Assembly: GCF_020283565.1 (NCBI RefSeq)
Contig: NC_060060.1
Span: 38,502,001-38,566,000 of the forward strand
Direction of reading: 5' to 3'
Origin: Trifolium pratense
Lineage: Eukaryota > Streptophyta > Magnoliopsida > Fabales > Fabaceae
Length of the DNA: 64,000 nt
The notes beneath the pieces were generated by a model. It was not told where the DNA came from. It saw only the letters and a list, made by a program, of their open reading frames with translations, and made no database searches. Below, piece after piece: positions 1-12,935 of this stretch (within the stretch, counting starts at the first letter, position 1; every line of letters begins with the position of its first letter). Position numbers and translations under genes: made by a program.

Positions 1-556
1 GGCCGAGATTAAATTTTATATAAAATTCATCAAATTAATTAAATAAATCAGGGCCGTCCGATCAGTTTTGTGCGGCTGCGATCGTCTAGTACTGCGTGTA
101 GCAGTTATAACAGGCAATCCAGATCCTTTTCAGTTGTACATCATAGACTTTGAGCATAATAATCTCCAACACAAGATGACTAAAATCAACAATTAATTAG
201 GACTAGAATAAAATTCAACTTGTGTGTCAAGAAACTTGCATATGCTGATTCCAAATTTTCTACTATATAAGATAGTAAGAACATCATATAATATATATAA
301 AAAAAAGATAGTAAGAACATAGGTTGGCAACCATTTTCAAACTAACAATTGTTTTTTTATTCTTCATTCATTCATTTCTAAATTTGCTTGCTACGGCTAG
401 TTTTCCATCATCTTTGTTCAAAAAGGTTCATTACTCTCTCTTCACTAAGAAAGTTTCCATTACTAATCCACAACACAAGCTTTCAAAGTTTCCATAACTA
501 ATTCACAATTGTTTTTTCTGCAGCTTTTTGTTCAAATTAGAGTCATTGGTAAGGAA
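1..556 (+). promoter_or_regulatory. Upstream region and 5' leader of the ABCB gene
   Basis: This AT-rich stretch precedes the ABCB start codon. A pyrimidine tract followed by TTTCTGCAG ends at 523 and looks like the acceptor of a 5'-leader intron, so the ATG at 557 is preferred over an in-frame ATG at 509, which would lie inside that intron. Two short direct duplications are visible: GATAGTAAGAACAT near 272 and 308, and AAGTTTCCAT(T/A)ACTAAT near 450 and 487. A TATA-like ACTATATAAG lies near 263. No other gene is seen. Confidence 0.5.
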
Positions 557-3500
557 ATGGATATAGATTCTGCAAGTATTCAGCCAGTAGTAGAAGATAC
601 TGGAAGCAAGCAAGAAGGTTCAGAGGAGAACAAAGCTAAGGATGAAAAAACCAATACAGTACCTTTATACAAGCTTTTCTCATTTGCTGATCCTTTGGAT
701 CGTTTATTGATGTTTGTTGGGACTATTGGTGCTATTGGGAATGGAATCTCCCCGCCCTTGATGATTTTATTATTTGGAAATATGATCAATGCATTTGGAG
801 GATCATCAAGCACCAAAGAAGTTGTTGATGAAGTTTCCAAGGTAATCAATCATCATTTTAACATGAGCTTGTTTGTCAGAGTGTTTTCTAAACTTATTTC
901 CATAAGCTCTCAAGTGGATATATAGCTTATGAAAATAACTTATAGCTCCTATGAACACTCTGACTTTATTTTATCTTTTGTTATATATTTGTTATATATA
1001 CATAAAAACTTATATGATAAGCACATATGCTATAAGCGCTCAATTAAGGTGTTTATCGAAAAAGAGCCTAATCCATGTTACTGTGCTCAGGTGTCCTTGA
1101 AATTCGTATACTTGGCTGCGGGTACCTTTGTTGCGTCTTTTTTGCGTAAGTAAATTAGTTTATGTATTAGTTCTTACAATCTAACTTATTAGTTTGGCTC
1201 ATTATGATATAAAAAGAAACCATTTTGATATGTATCAGAATTGACTTGCTGGATGATCACTGGTGAGAGACAGGCTGCAAGAATTAGAGGTTTATACCTA
1301 CAAACTATTTTGAGGCAAGATGTGAGTTTCTTTGATAAGGAAACTAATACTGGTGAGGTTGTCGGAAGAATGTCTGGTGATACCGTTCTTATTCAAGATG
1401 CCATGGGTGAGAAGGTATGAACGAATCGCCGTGCAAGTCATAAATCGTTACAATTTTCATGCCATGTCTTATTCAATGGTGGAATTATTAACATCTATTT
1501 TTCCCCTTTTGATTTCAGGTGGGACAGTTTCTACAGTTATTCGCTACATTCTTAGGAGGTTTTGTCATAGCATTCATCAAAGGATGGCTTTTAACTGTTG
1601 TCATGATGTCTGTTCTTCCACTTCTTGTCTTGTCTGGTGCCATGATGAGCATGGTTATTACAAAAGCATCATCCAGTGGACAAACAGCTTATTCTAAAGC
1701 AGCAACTGTAGTAGAGCAGACAATTGGTTCTATCAGAACTGTATGCAAACTTTCAGAAACAGCTCCTTTTACTTTCCTTTTATTTATGTTATTGCAAATT
1801 ATATAAATGACTTCCGTTTTTCCAACGCAGGTTGCATCGTTCACCGGAGAGAAACAAGCCATAGCTAAATATGACCAGTCCTTAATTGATGCTTACAAAA
1901 CTGTAGTGAAAGAGGCCCTAGCTTCGGGTGTGGGGTTTGGTTCACTCTACTTTGTTATTATTGCTAGTTATGGTTTGGCAGTATGGTTTGGTGCAAAAAT
2001 GATAATAGAGAAAGGTTATACAGGAGGGGAAGTTGTGACTATAATTTTTGCTGTATTGACTGGTTCCATGTAAGTTTTCTGTTCCATTTCTTCCTTGTTT
2101 TCGTTACAGAGGCAATACGTGTTTTACCTTCCTAAGTATATTTCTATTTCCAAATCCAGGTCTCTGGGACAGGCATCTCCAAGCTTGAGTGCTTTTGCTG
2201 CAGGACAAGCTGCAGCATTTAAGATGTTCGAAACGATTAAAAGGAAGCCAGAAATTGATGCTTATGACACAACCGGGCGAAAGCTTGATGATATTCGCGG
2301 AGACATAGAGCTTAGGGAGGTTTGCTTTAGTTATCCTACAAGGCCAGATGAACTGATATTCAATGGATTCTCTCTTGCAATACCAAGTGGGACTACTGTA
2401 GCTTTGGTAGGGCAAAGTGGGAGTGGAAAATCCACGGTTGTCAGTTTGATAGAGAGATTTTACGATCCACAAGCTGGTGAAGTTCTCATTGATGGTATCA
2501 ACCTCAAAGAATTTCAACTTAAATGGATCCGACAGAAAATCGGCCTAGTCAGTCAGGAACCAGTTCTCTTTACTTGTAGCATTAAGGAGAATATTGCCTA
2601 TGGTAAGGATGGTGCAACCGATGAAGAAATCAGAGCTGCAGCAGAACTTGCTAATGCCACCAAATTTATAGATAAACTTCCTCAGGTAAACTCTCAAATC
2701 TTTAGTAAAATGTAGAAACTGCATAGTAATGTCTTGTTTAACAGTTTGAAATATTCTGTGTGTTCCTTCATATTGAATTCGGTATTTTATGCCTTAATAA
2801 TCTTGTAAAATTATGGATAATGATCTTAGGGACTAGACACAATGGTTGGTGAGCATGGAACTCAGCTCTCCGGAGGTCAAAAGCAAAGAGTTGCAATTGC
2901 AAGGGCAATTCTGAAAGATCCAAGAATCCTACTTCTTGATGAAGCTACAAGTGCGCTTGATGCGGAATCTGAAAGAGTAGTACAAGAGGCATTGGACAGA
3001 ATAATGGTAAACCGAACAACTGTCATTGTAGCTCACCGCTTAAGCACCATAAAGAATGCTGATACCATTGCGGTTGTTCATCAAGGAAAAATAATTGAAA
3101 GAGGTATATATACACATATTAGGGTGTAACCAAAATCAAATTGAATGTTTATTACATACTTTACTGTATTCTTATAGTTTTTTCAATTGATCAGGTTCAC
3201 ATGCTCATCTCACAAGGGACCCCGATGGAGCCTATAGCCAGCTCATTAGGCTGCAAGAAATGAAGGGGTCAGAACAGAATGATGCAAATGACACAAACAA
3301 CTCAAACAGTATAGTGCTATCTGAAAGACGATCTAGTCATAGATCTTTATCCTTGAGATCTATAAGTCAAGTATCATCTGGAGGTGGAGACAGCGGTCGT
3401 CACTCATTCACAGCGTCATTTGGTGTGCCGACCACAATGGTTGGCTTCTCAGAAACCGCGGATGGTGGAACTCAAGCTCCTCCTTCGAAAGTTTCTTCAC

Positions 3501-5846
3501 CACCAGAAGTGCCACTTTATCGCCTGGCCTATTTAAACAAGACAGAAGTTCCCGCCTTACTTATAGGGACAATAGCTGCAGTGCTGCACGGTGTAATATT
3601 ACCGGTTTTCGGCCTCTTGCTTTCGAAAATGATAAGTATTTTCTACGAGCCAGCTGACGAACTTCGTCACGATGCAAAGATTTGGGCGTCAGTATTTGTT
3701 GGGCTTGGTGTTGCGTCATTATTCATTTTTCCAACTAGATTCTACTTTTTTGGCATTGCTGGAGGTAAGTTGATCAAAAGAATAAGGAAAATGTGTTTTG
3801 AGAAGGTAATTCACATGGAAGTAAGTTGGTTTGATGAAGCTGAGCATTCAAGTGGAGCAATTGGAGCAAGGCTCTCAACCGATGCAGCTTCGATTCGAGC
3901 TTTGGTTGGTGATGCACTCGGATTACTGGTTGAAAATATTGCTACAGCTATAACTGGCTTGGTAATTGCTTTTGTAGCCAGCTGGCAGCTTGCTCTTGTA
4001 ATCCTTGCTTTGGTGCCTCTACTAGCACTTAATGGATTTTTGCAAGTGAAGTTCTTGAAAGGGTTCAGCAATGATTCAAAGGTTTGTTCTTCTTGATCTT
4101 GATTTCCATTAACCAAACAATTAATATTGTGAATGGATATGAATATGTGTTTTCAACTAAGTCAATAGTTACAATACAAGCATGATCTCTATATATATGC
4201 ATTTTTGGCATCATTAAGATGTAAGAAAATTACATCATGATCACGAGTCAACATTGTTACAATACAAGCATGATCTCTATATGCATTTTTGACTTAGCTT
4301 TATGTTGTGAATACTGACATACTTTTCAATGAACAGAAATTGTATGAGGAAGCAAGTCAAGTGGCGAACGATGCAGTGGGAAGTATAAGAACAGTTGCTT
4401 CTTTCTGTTCTGAAGAGAAGGTGATGGACCTATATAAGCAAAAATGTGAGGGACCAATTAAGACAGGCATAAGGCGAGGGATAGTAAGCGGATTTGGTTT
4501 TGGGATATCATTTTTCATGTTGTATGCAGTTTATGCAACCAGTTTTTATGCTGGAGCGCGTCTCGTTGAGGATGGAAAATCTTCATTCTCGGACGTTTTT
4601 CGTGTAAGTTACTCTCCATAATATACTTATTATCTTTAAGGTTTTGGGTCAAAATGTTCTAGCATTTAGTTATTTGTTGCTTCCTGATCTGCAGGTATTT
4701 TTTGCTCTAAGCATGGCAGCTATAGGACTCTCTCAATCCGGGTCGATGGTATCTGATTCAACTAAGGCAAAAAGTGCAGCTGCTTCCATATTTGCTATTC
4801 TTGACAGGAAATCACTCATAGATCCAAATGATGAATCAGGAATGACATTGGAAGAAGTCAAGGGTGAAATTGAGTTAAAGCATGTCAGTTTCAAGTATCC
4901 TACTAGACCCGATGTTCAAATATTCAGAGATCTTAGCTTGACTATTCACACTGGCAAGGTAATTTTCTAATACACTAGTCTAAATTGTTCTATGTAAAAG
5001 AGGAACAAAACCACTAACATATTGATTATGTTATTGATAAAAATATCAGACAGTTGCACTTGTTGGAGAAAGTGGAAGCGGAAAATCAACAGTGATCTCG
5101 TTAATACAAAGATTTTATGATCTAGATTCAGGTCACATTACACTTGATGGAAAAGAAATCCAAAGTCTACAAGTGAAATGGCTAAGACAACAAATGGGTC
5201 TAGTAAGCCAAGAGCCTGTTCTTTTCAATGATACAATCAGAGCCAATATTGCATATGGAAAAGGAGGAGATGCATCAGAAGCAGAGATTATAGCTGCAGC
5301 AGAATTAGCAAATGCTCACAAGTTTATTAGTAGTTTGCAAAAGGTATAATATTGCGATATCTCTTAAAATTTCTCATATTCGTATAAATTATACGCATTG
5401 TCTGAATTTTCACCATAACGGATCTATCTATGCACCGCAGAAATACAGGATCTAGTACATATATAGTAACTAAAAATATATAATGTATGCAGGGTTATGA
5501 TACAATAGTAGGAGAGAGAGGAGTTCAATTATCCGGGGGACAGAAACAGCGTGTGGCAATTGCGAGAGCTATAGTGAAGAATCCAAAAATACTATTACTA
5601 GATGAAGCAACTAGTGCACTTGATGCTGAGTCTGAGAAGGTGGTTCAAGATGCACTTGATCGTGTTATGGTGGAGCGGACGACAATAATAGTAGCTCATA
5701 GGTTATCAACTATTAAGGGTGCAGATTTAATTGCAGTAGTTAAGAATGGTGTTATAGCAGAAAAAGGAAAACATGAAGCATTGCTCCATAAGGGTGGTGA
5801 CTATGCTTCTTTAGTAGCATTACACATAAGTGCTTCTACATCTTAG
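557..5846 (+). CDS. ABCB (MDR/P-glycoprotein) full-size ABC transporter
   Basis: Twelve exons join in phase: 557-841, 1091-1145, 1239-1414, 1519-1740, 1831-2069, 2160-2685, 2830-3103, 3195-4081, 4337-4603, 4695-4958, 5050-5343 and 5493-5846. They give 1,280 residues, the usual size of a plant full ABCB. The layout is TMD1-NBD1-linker-TMD2-NBD2. NBD1 has a Walker [10 protein letters not shown] (about 410-418), LSGGQ (514-518) and Walker [13 protein letters not shown] (534-545). NBD2 has GESGSGKST (about 1071-1079), LSGGQ (1176-1180) and the same Walker B (1196-1207). Both ATP sites therefore look competent. The linker after NBD1 is polar and Ser/Asn-rich. Such proteins sit in the plasma membrane and export or import organic substrates. 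From memory the TMD1 sequence is closest to the ABCB4/ABCB11/ABCB21 group, some of which carry auxin; the substrate here is not shown by the sequence. No frameshift or lost splice site was found. Confidence 0.95.
4161..4292 (+). repeat. Tandem duplication inside ABCB intron 8
   Basis: A segment of about 48 bp containing GTTACAATACAAGCATGATC occurs at 4161-4209 and again at 4247-4292, separated by about 37 bp. The second copy lacks one TATA step of the first. It lies wholly within the intron between 4082 and 4336 and does not touch the splice sites. Confidence 0.8.
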
Positions 5847-6837
5847 ACACCCAAATTTTAAGCTTTTTCATGATACACATAGTTGTTTGTGATTTTGTCC
5901 TTCTCCATGTTTAGTTAAGTTTAAATACCCAGCTCTCTGATGGCTTTATTTATATGTAATAGTTATGATTTTCCTTTTTCTTGATATTGAATAAGTGATA
6001 AAGAAGGTTTCCATTGTTTCTTGAATTTCTTCTGGTTTTGACACATAAAATGATTCATATACATATCATTCTCATTTACATAATTTTTTTCATGTCAAAT
6101 TCTTTGTACAAGGCAGCAGAACCCACACTAGTAGTAAAGAAGTAAAAAATTATGACTTGACGATGATAGCGCTTCTGCTTCACTTAAACAAACTCCCTAA
6201 TTTTATGCATGCCCCCTTGATCCTTATTATACTTCTTTTGCAATTGAAGGTTCATGTAGATAGAGGCTTTATACTTTTTCGCTATGGTAATTTAAGCTTG
6301 TTTGTTTTTATGGAATCCATCCACTGGACTTGTCAAAAAAATACCATTGCCTACTTTTCTGATTTAATAGACTATAGCATACTGTTTTTACTTTTGTTGT
6401 ATCAAAAGTAGTGTCTTTTCCCTACATATTCAAATCGAACTGGTTCAAAAGTACCACAATGCTTTGATGTCCAAAAAGAGTACAAATGACTTTAACTTGA
6501 CCTGTTTTATTAGGGATGAGATCATGAAAGGAAAGCAGAAATTATCTATACAGGCAGATTTCTGGTTCAGGACATGGAGGGTAATAGTAACACAGAATAA
6601 TAAATCAAGATTTTTTAACTAAAGAAGCTTGAGTTTTTGTATCATCATGGATATCCGAAAGAAGCCCTATTTTGGTCAAACTTTACTTATCTCGCGGCCG
6701 AACTCACTCAAGATTACCGGGTCTCATTCCCCTGGAAACCAAAAATAATTACAAAGTGAAAATAATGTTACGGAAAAAAATAATATAGAATAAATACTTA
6801 AATGGTCACAAATACTTGGTCACACTCACATAAAAAT
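5847..6837. other. Intergenic DNA after the ABCB gene
   Basis: This holds the 3' untranslated region of the ABCB gene (AATAAG-type signals near 5990) and then AT-rich DNA. An open frame at 6157-6411 has no recognisable protein features and is treated as chance. Nothing else was seen. Confidence 0.5.
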
Positions 6838-7424
6838 AGGGATGACAATGGGTAGGGTATGGGTAGGGTACTATAGTACCCATCTCCATACCCGCGTGGG
6901 TAAAAATCTTTGTCCCCGTCCGCATACCCTATGGGTACCTAAGTACCTATACCCGTACCCGTTACCCACAGTTTTGCTAAAAATAAATCAATCGATTATA
7001 AAATATCATATCGTTTTAATATAATTAATTTTTTTTTAAGATTTTAATGTTGACTCATGAAAATTATAAACAAAAAATTTATCAACATCATGTTAAAGTT
7101 CATTTCTTTGTTGACATATTCACATTGTGTTTTTATTATATTATAAATAAATATTTTTATTAAAAATGTGTAATAATTTAATAGTTGTTATATTTTTTAA
7201 AATTGGTATACATATGTTATTATATAAAAATATATACAAAATAAATAAATATATATTATGTGGGTATGAGGCGGGGTGGGTACTAAGGTACCTGTACCCG
7301 CACCCATACCCGTTCATTTTTGCGGATAATTACCCATATTTGTGCCCGTACCCAAAATGCAGATTACCCATAATGGGTATTTTTTGCGGGTACCCACTGG
7401 GTATGAGTCAAATTGTCATCCCTA
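6838..7424. mobile_element. Mutator-like foldback element with AGGGATGACAA/TTGTCATCCCT ends
   Basis: The left end AGGGATGACAA is the inverse of the right end TTGTCATCCCT. Flanks CATAAAAAT (6829-6837) and TATAAAAAT (7425-7433) match in 8 of 9 bases, as expected of a 9-bp Mutator-type target duplication. Inside, the first 150 bp are rich in GGGTA/TACCC steps and the last 150 bp carry the inverse, around an AT-rich centre. It has no transposase frame, so it is non-autonomous. Confidence 0.75.
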
Positions 7425-8341
7425 TATAAAAATACATATCATTTAATTTTTTTTAAAAATATATATTGTTTAATTATTTTCTCTTTATATTTTTTATCAA
7501 ACATCTTATTATCAGAATGACTAAATCTTTTGTTACCACCCAAAACTCCTAGAAACATAAATGGTTGTATGCTGTAATGGATGGACGGACAATATTATCA
7601 AACTTAGGAGTATTTGATAATGACTACTTTGGGTCTTCACTTCACCAATGAAGTTATTTAACACAGCAATTTGCCGTCTATGGTTAAAATGCTTTTATAT
7701 TTCCAAACAAATTGCAACCATATCATCAGTGCTCTATTGGATAATAATAAATATGAACCAGATTTATATGTAATAGTATTTTCTTATGAAAAATTGTCAT
7801 CTAAAACTTCCCCAACATTATCTCTCTTTACATCTAATCTAAATATAAATTATTAGTCCCTAAGCTAATTTTGTATCTCCTCCAACTTTTATCATATAGT
7901 TAATTCAAAACTTTATATTTATGTCAGCGTTCACCAACTCATTCATTTTTTGTCAAGTAGTTTAGTGGCTAAAATTTTACTATTAAAATGAATAAGTAAA
8001 GTGTCTGAAATTTGAAATTCAACTACTATATACATTGTAACAATGTCTTTACCAACTAAGCTAAACCACGAAACACCAAATTTTTTTTCTTTCTCTCTAT
8101 ACAAATGTTTTTGCCGGTCATTGGCTTAGTAAATTAGGAACCGGCCGGTCAATTGAGGCACTAGATAGATTCACTTCTTACAATACCAATGCATTGTATT
8201 GTATGCAACAATAAATAATTCATTTGATTTTCCTGATCATTATAAAAGTACATATTTGTTATGGATTATACACAATTAACATTGCCACCAATATAGCCCT
8301 TCTTTTCTATCCTATCAGAAAAGTTGTTGCCTTCCTCATCC
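7425..8341. other. Intergenic DNA before the NPF gene
   Basis: AT-rich DNA with no recognisable gene. The last part probably holds the promoter and leader of the NPF transporter gene; no clear core promoter motif could be chosen. Open frames at 7671-7856 and 8224-8418 look like chance. Confidence 0.4.
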
Positions 8342-11300
8342 ATGGTAACTATTTGCACTGCACATCTCATGCAAAATTAGTGTTTGATTTTTCAGCAATA
8401 AATTATTGCTTTGGCTAATCTTTTTCCCCTACTAAAGCTTAATTGACAACTTACCTTTATGTAATCATATATCTTTAGTGCATGCAAAATATTGTTTGCT
8501 TGATTTAACTATTTAGCTATTTAGACTATCCTTGATCGCGTTTTCTTAGATTTTTGGTTGAGCCTAATTCAATTTTTATTGAATCAGTTTGTAAGGTGAA
8601 TATGGTTTTTACTTAGAAACACATGTTCGAATCATATTTTATCTAATGTTAGACTCAATAGCAGTAACTTGATAGCGAGTGGCCCAAGAAATTTTAGATT
8701 GACTTTGATACTGTATTTACAAAACCGATTTATTAAGAAATGATTGTCCTTACTTATAAATTGACACCTCATCACATCCTAGGACTCTTGACATGTTTTA
8801 ACAAAATGAACTAGTCCACATAATAAGGCAAATCACATTTTGAATCTCAATCAAGCGAGATGCTACATTTAGATTTCGATGACTCTTCTACGTACAACAA
8901 AAATTTATGTCAAATTTATTTCTTCTTTTCTCTAGTACACAAGAGAAATTAAAGGATCTTTATTTTGTAAACTACTATTATTCAACGATACACTAAAAGT
9001 GAGTGTGGAATTCACTTCAAAGATTCCAAAATATCATGATGGAGATTTACTTTTATTGTTAAGTTATTGCAGCATTCTCCAACAATAGCTCACACAAAAA
9101 ATAGCTTTCATAATTATTTTTTTAACTATATACACATAATGTGTTGTTTTTAAAATACAGGATTCAAAAGAGGATGCCAATGTTAAAGATGTTGAGTACC
9201 AAGCAGTGATCAATAATCCGAAACAAGGAGGATATAGAGCCACTTATTTCATCTTTGGTGAGTAATTAAGCTATATATGCTCATCAATATTCTTCTAAAT
9301 TGTTTGAAATAATAAATGGAATTAAACAAAAGACAAATTCATTTATATATGTTTTGATTGCAGGAATGATATTGCTAGACAACATAGGATTTGTTGCAAA
9401 CATGGTAAGCATGGTGTTATATTGCTTGTTTGTGATGCATTTTGACATCTCTGGCTCTTCAACCACCACCACAAACTTCTTGGGAACTACCTTCTTGCTA
9501 ACTGTCGTTGGAGGGGTCATTTCTGATACCTATTTGAATCGTCTCAACACTTGCATCCTCTTTGGCATTATCCAGTTGTTGGTAAATATTTAATTAAACA
9601 GCTTCATCATTATTTGATAAGAAGATAGTAACTGCATGAATATACTTGAACTAGCATACGCACGCGCGCACACTATATATTCAAGTAAAAGCAATTTTGG
9701 CCTCCTAACTTTCACAAACTTGCGATTCTGACTCCCGATCAAGTCAGCACACATGTGACAAACGACTCACATGTCACGTCAGCATGTCTTGCCACCTGCG
9801 CAATGACTCACATGCCAAGTCATGATATGTGGCAAGACGCGCTAATGTGGTATGTGAGTCACTTGCCACATATGCGTTGACTTGGTCAAAATCAGTAGGG
9901 GGCCATCCTTTTGCAAAAGGTGCTAAAGTTAGGGAGCCAAAATCGCAAGTTTGTGAAAGTTATGGGCCAAAAGAGCTATTAAGAAAGTTAAGAGGCTAAA
10001 ATCGCAAGTTTGTGAAAGTATGGGGGCCAAAAGTGCAATTTAGACTAAATTATAGTATCATATTATGCATACATGTAAATCGTATCTTTGTGCTTAGATA
10101 TAAATCAATTTCATTCCAAATAAAATTCATCAAAAGACAATCATCCACTTAATGTTAGTCTTATTGAATTTCAGGGGTATGTCTTACTTGTGATTCAATC
10201 ACACAGCTTGAAACTTCAACCAGAACTATGTGGAGAACAGAGTTGTTTGCATGGAAAAAAAGCTTTACTCTTCTATGCTTCAATATACTTGCTTGCACTC
10301 GGTGGTGGTGGAATCAGAGGTTGTGTACCTGCTCTAGGAGCTGATCAATTTGATGATAAGATTCCAAAAGAACGCATTCAACTTGCTAGCTTCTTCAATT
10401 GGTTTCTGTTTAGTATTACAATTGGAGCTAGCTTAGGTGTTACCTTTGTTGTTTACGTTAGCACAGAATATGCATGGTACAAAGGTTTTCTTATATCTCT
10501 CTCATGTTCTGCTGCTGCACTTGTTTGCATATTTTCTGGAAAGAGACTCTATCGTACTCGAATTCCAGGAGAGAGTCCATTGTTGAGTATTTTACAGGTA
10601 ACACTTTTCTTCATTTTCTCAAATAATTACCATCTTATTGATACCAACTTATCAGTGTCGTATCTGGTGTCTGTATATGTGTTATTGTTTCTTATTAATT
10701 CTTTTTTAATTGTTCTTGCAGGTTCTGGTTGTCGCGGTGAAGAATTGGAGAGTGGAATTACCTGATAATTCTGATGAGTTGTATGAAATAGAGAGTCATA
10801 AGTCTACTTTGAAGATAAAACTCATACCTCACACTCCTCAGTTCAGGTTGGAGTAATTGTAGTTATTTCTATGATTGCCTTTAAATTCAATAATATACTA
10901 TTAGCATACTAATATAGTTTATCACAAGTGATAGATACCAATTTCCTTAAAATTTGAATAACTTGTTGCGCAAGTTGTATCCGTAGTCTAGAACTTATAC
11001 ATGTAATTTTGTGCACAATCAGGGTTCTAGACAAAGCTGCGGTTCTACCTAAAGGCACAGAAGCAATAAAATGGAAAGTATGCACAGTAACACAAGTAGA
11101 AGAAGTAAAGATTCTAACAAGAATGATGCCTATACTTCTAAGTACAATCATCATGAACACATGTTTAGCTCAACTACAAACCTTTTCAGTCCAACAAGGA
11201 ACCTTCATGAACACATTCATCGGCACTTTTGCCATTCCAGCAGCATCAATACCTGTGATCCCACTAGTATTCATGACCCTTTTGATACCGGTTTATGAAT

Positions 11301-11944
11301 TTGCATTTGTACCACTTGTTCGCAAAATCACCGGTCATCCAAATGGAATATCAGAACTACAAAGAGTTGCTGTTGGCTTAGTTTTATCAGCAATCTCAAT
11401 GATCATAGCAGGATTAGTAGAAGTGAAAAGAAAACACTATATCAATGATCATAACTACAAAATCAGTCTCTTTTGGCTTTCTTTTCATTATGCAATATTT
11501 GGTATTGCTGATATGTTTACATTGGTTGGACTATTAGAGTTTTTCTACAAAGAAGCTCCTCGAGGGATGCGATCACTTTCGACATCTTTCTCATTTCTTT
11601 CATTATCAATTGGTTACTATTTGAGCACAGTTTTTGTTGAGATCATTAACTCAGTGACAAGTAAGATTACAAAGAGTAATAAAGGGTGGCTAGAAGGAAG
11701 AGATTTGAACCATAACCATGTTGAACTATTCTATTGGTTTTTGGCTATACTTAGTATGCTTAATTTTGTTGTCTATCTATTTTGTGCAAAATGGTACAAA
11801 TATAGAAATGATGTTTCATTTGATAGGGAAAATTTGATCAAACATCAAGCTAATACTAATCATGGAAATGTGTCTGCAAGCTCTGTGTCCAGATTACAAG
11901 ATATTCCACTCAATGAAGAAGAGAGACACAAAACCTCCCGCTGA
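8342..11944 (+). CDS. NRT1/PTR family (NPF) transporter
   Basis: Five certain exons join in phase: 9161-9257, 9364-9581, 10175-10597, 10722-10846 and 11023-11944, giving 594 residues to a TGA stop. The first begins in phase 0 without an ATG, so a short upstream exon is required. The best candidate is an ATG at 8342-8344 directly followed by a GTAACT donor, giving a protein beginning MDSKEDANV and 595 residues long; this start is tentative. The protein has the 12-helix NPF pattern: TTTNFLGTTFLL and GGVISDTYLNR in the first half, LGADQFDD, and a long C-terminal exon starting VLDKAA. NPF proteins carry nitrate, peptides, hormones or other metabolites across membranes, usually with protons. The helix-1 ExxE[K/R] position reads ILLDN, so the proton-coupling motif is degenerate. 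Similarity recalled is to the NPF4 group; the substrate is unknown. Confidence 0.9.
8690..8833 (-). mobile_element. Degenerate TRIM-type LTR fragment
   Basis: Read on the minus strand it starts near TGTTAAAACATG and ends near ACAGTATCAAAGTC, which resembles the LTR plus TATCAGAG primer-binding region of the better copies at 13351 and 46666. Shared words are ACAAAACCGATTT and ACTTATAAA. It lies in the proposed long first intron of the NPF gene. It is badly decayed, so the call rests on comparison with the other copies. Confidence 0.35.
9685..10047. mobile_element. Foldback MITE inside NPF intron
   Basis: The start (TTTTGGCCTCCTAACTTTC...CTTGCGATT) is the inverse of the end (AATCGCAAGTTTGTGAAAGT...GGCCAAAAGTGCAA), giving terminal arms of about 45-50 bp. 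The right arm is present in two tandem versions, near 9935-9985 and 9995-10045. The centre carries a second inverted pair of words built from CACATGTGAC, CTTGCCAC and TGTGGCAAG. It occupies most of the intron 9582-10174 and leaves both splice sites intact. Confidence 0.75.
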
Positions 11945-12839
11945 GAATGAATGCCATTAAGCGGGGAATTCCGGATCCGAATCATGGCTTTTACATATTG
12001 TAATGTTCCTACTAACTGAGTTAAACTCACGTGAACTTTATCTTTTTTGTTTTATTTCTTTAATTTTGTCCAAGAAATTCTTATCAACAATTATGTATTT
12101 TGTAATATTAATTTGATTATTCAGTTCTCAAGTTACTTTGCCCATCAAAATGACTAATGATTTCAGTTCAGAATTAAGGGTGTTAATTTATGAGTCAATT
12201 CAATTTAAATATTTAAATTGAAAATATTAAAACCCAACATATTGATTTTCTAAACAATATGCTAAACAACTTAACATCCCTAACTACTAACATTTTCCTC
12301 CTCCCCTCTAACAATATCCTAAACAACTAACATTTGTCTATAAAAAAAAAAAAACCAAAAATGGTATAGAGTGAGCTATGTACGGTACCGTACGTGGACC
12401 TGACAATGTATCGGGTGTATGAGTACTTCACCATTTTAAGAGTATCCTTTCAGAGGTTTAGTGGTACAGTGGTATAAAAACAAGTCTTAGATTCAAATGT
12501 CCCGATTTAAACTTTACTAGTACCTTCAGGAAAAAATAAATGAGATATTTTTATAAGTGTTTGTTATTTGAACCCTAAATTCTTGTGACACAATCCCATC
12601 ACCCTACATTTACCTGCATCCAAATCCAAATTATTCTACTAAGATATTTTAGTCAATAAACTCATTTTATTATAAAATTAGTACTACTCCATACTGATTT
12701 ATACTGTTTCTTAAAAAGAATGAATAATACTAACCTTGAACAATATTTAATATGAGATAGTGAGAGTATTTATGATAGATTCGATTTTCATGATATGGTG
12801 TGGTGGTGGGAGCCATATAAGTAGTGTGGTGTTTCCTGC

Positions 12840-12840
<1 letters not shown>
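11945..12840. other. Intergenic DNA after the NPF gene
   Basis: 3' flank of the NPF gene and AT-rich DNA. A short element with GTACGGTACCGTACGT near 12380 is locally palindromic. No gene, RNA or classified transposon was recognised. Confidence 0.4.

Positions 12841-12935
<95 letters not shown>
12841..12935. repeat. (TAA)n microsatellite, about 31 units
   Basis: An uninterrupted run of TAA triplets covers about 95 bp. It has no interruption at all, which suggests recent expansion and a length-polymorphic site. The long poly-Leu, poly-Tyr and poly-Ile frames it makes on the minus strand are artefacts. Confidence 0.98.

Noticed and set aside
509..556. Upstream in-frame ATG of the ABCB gene at 509
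   Set aside because: It lies before a strong acceptor (TTTTTTCTGCAG ending at 523), so it is probably removed with a leader intron; the family start fits 557.
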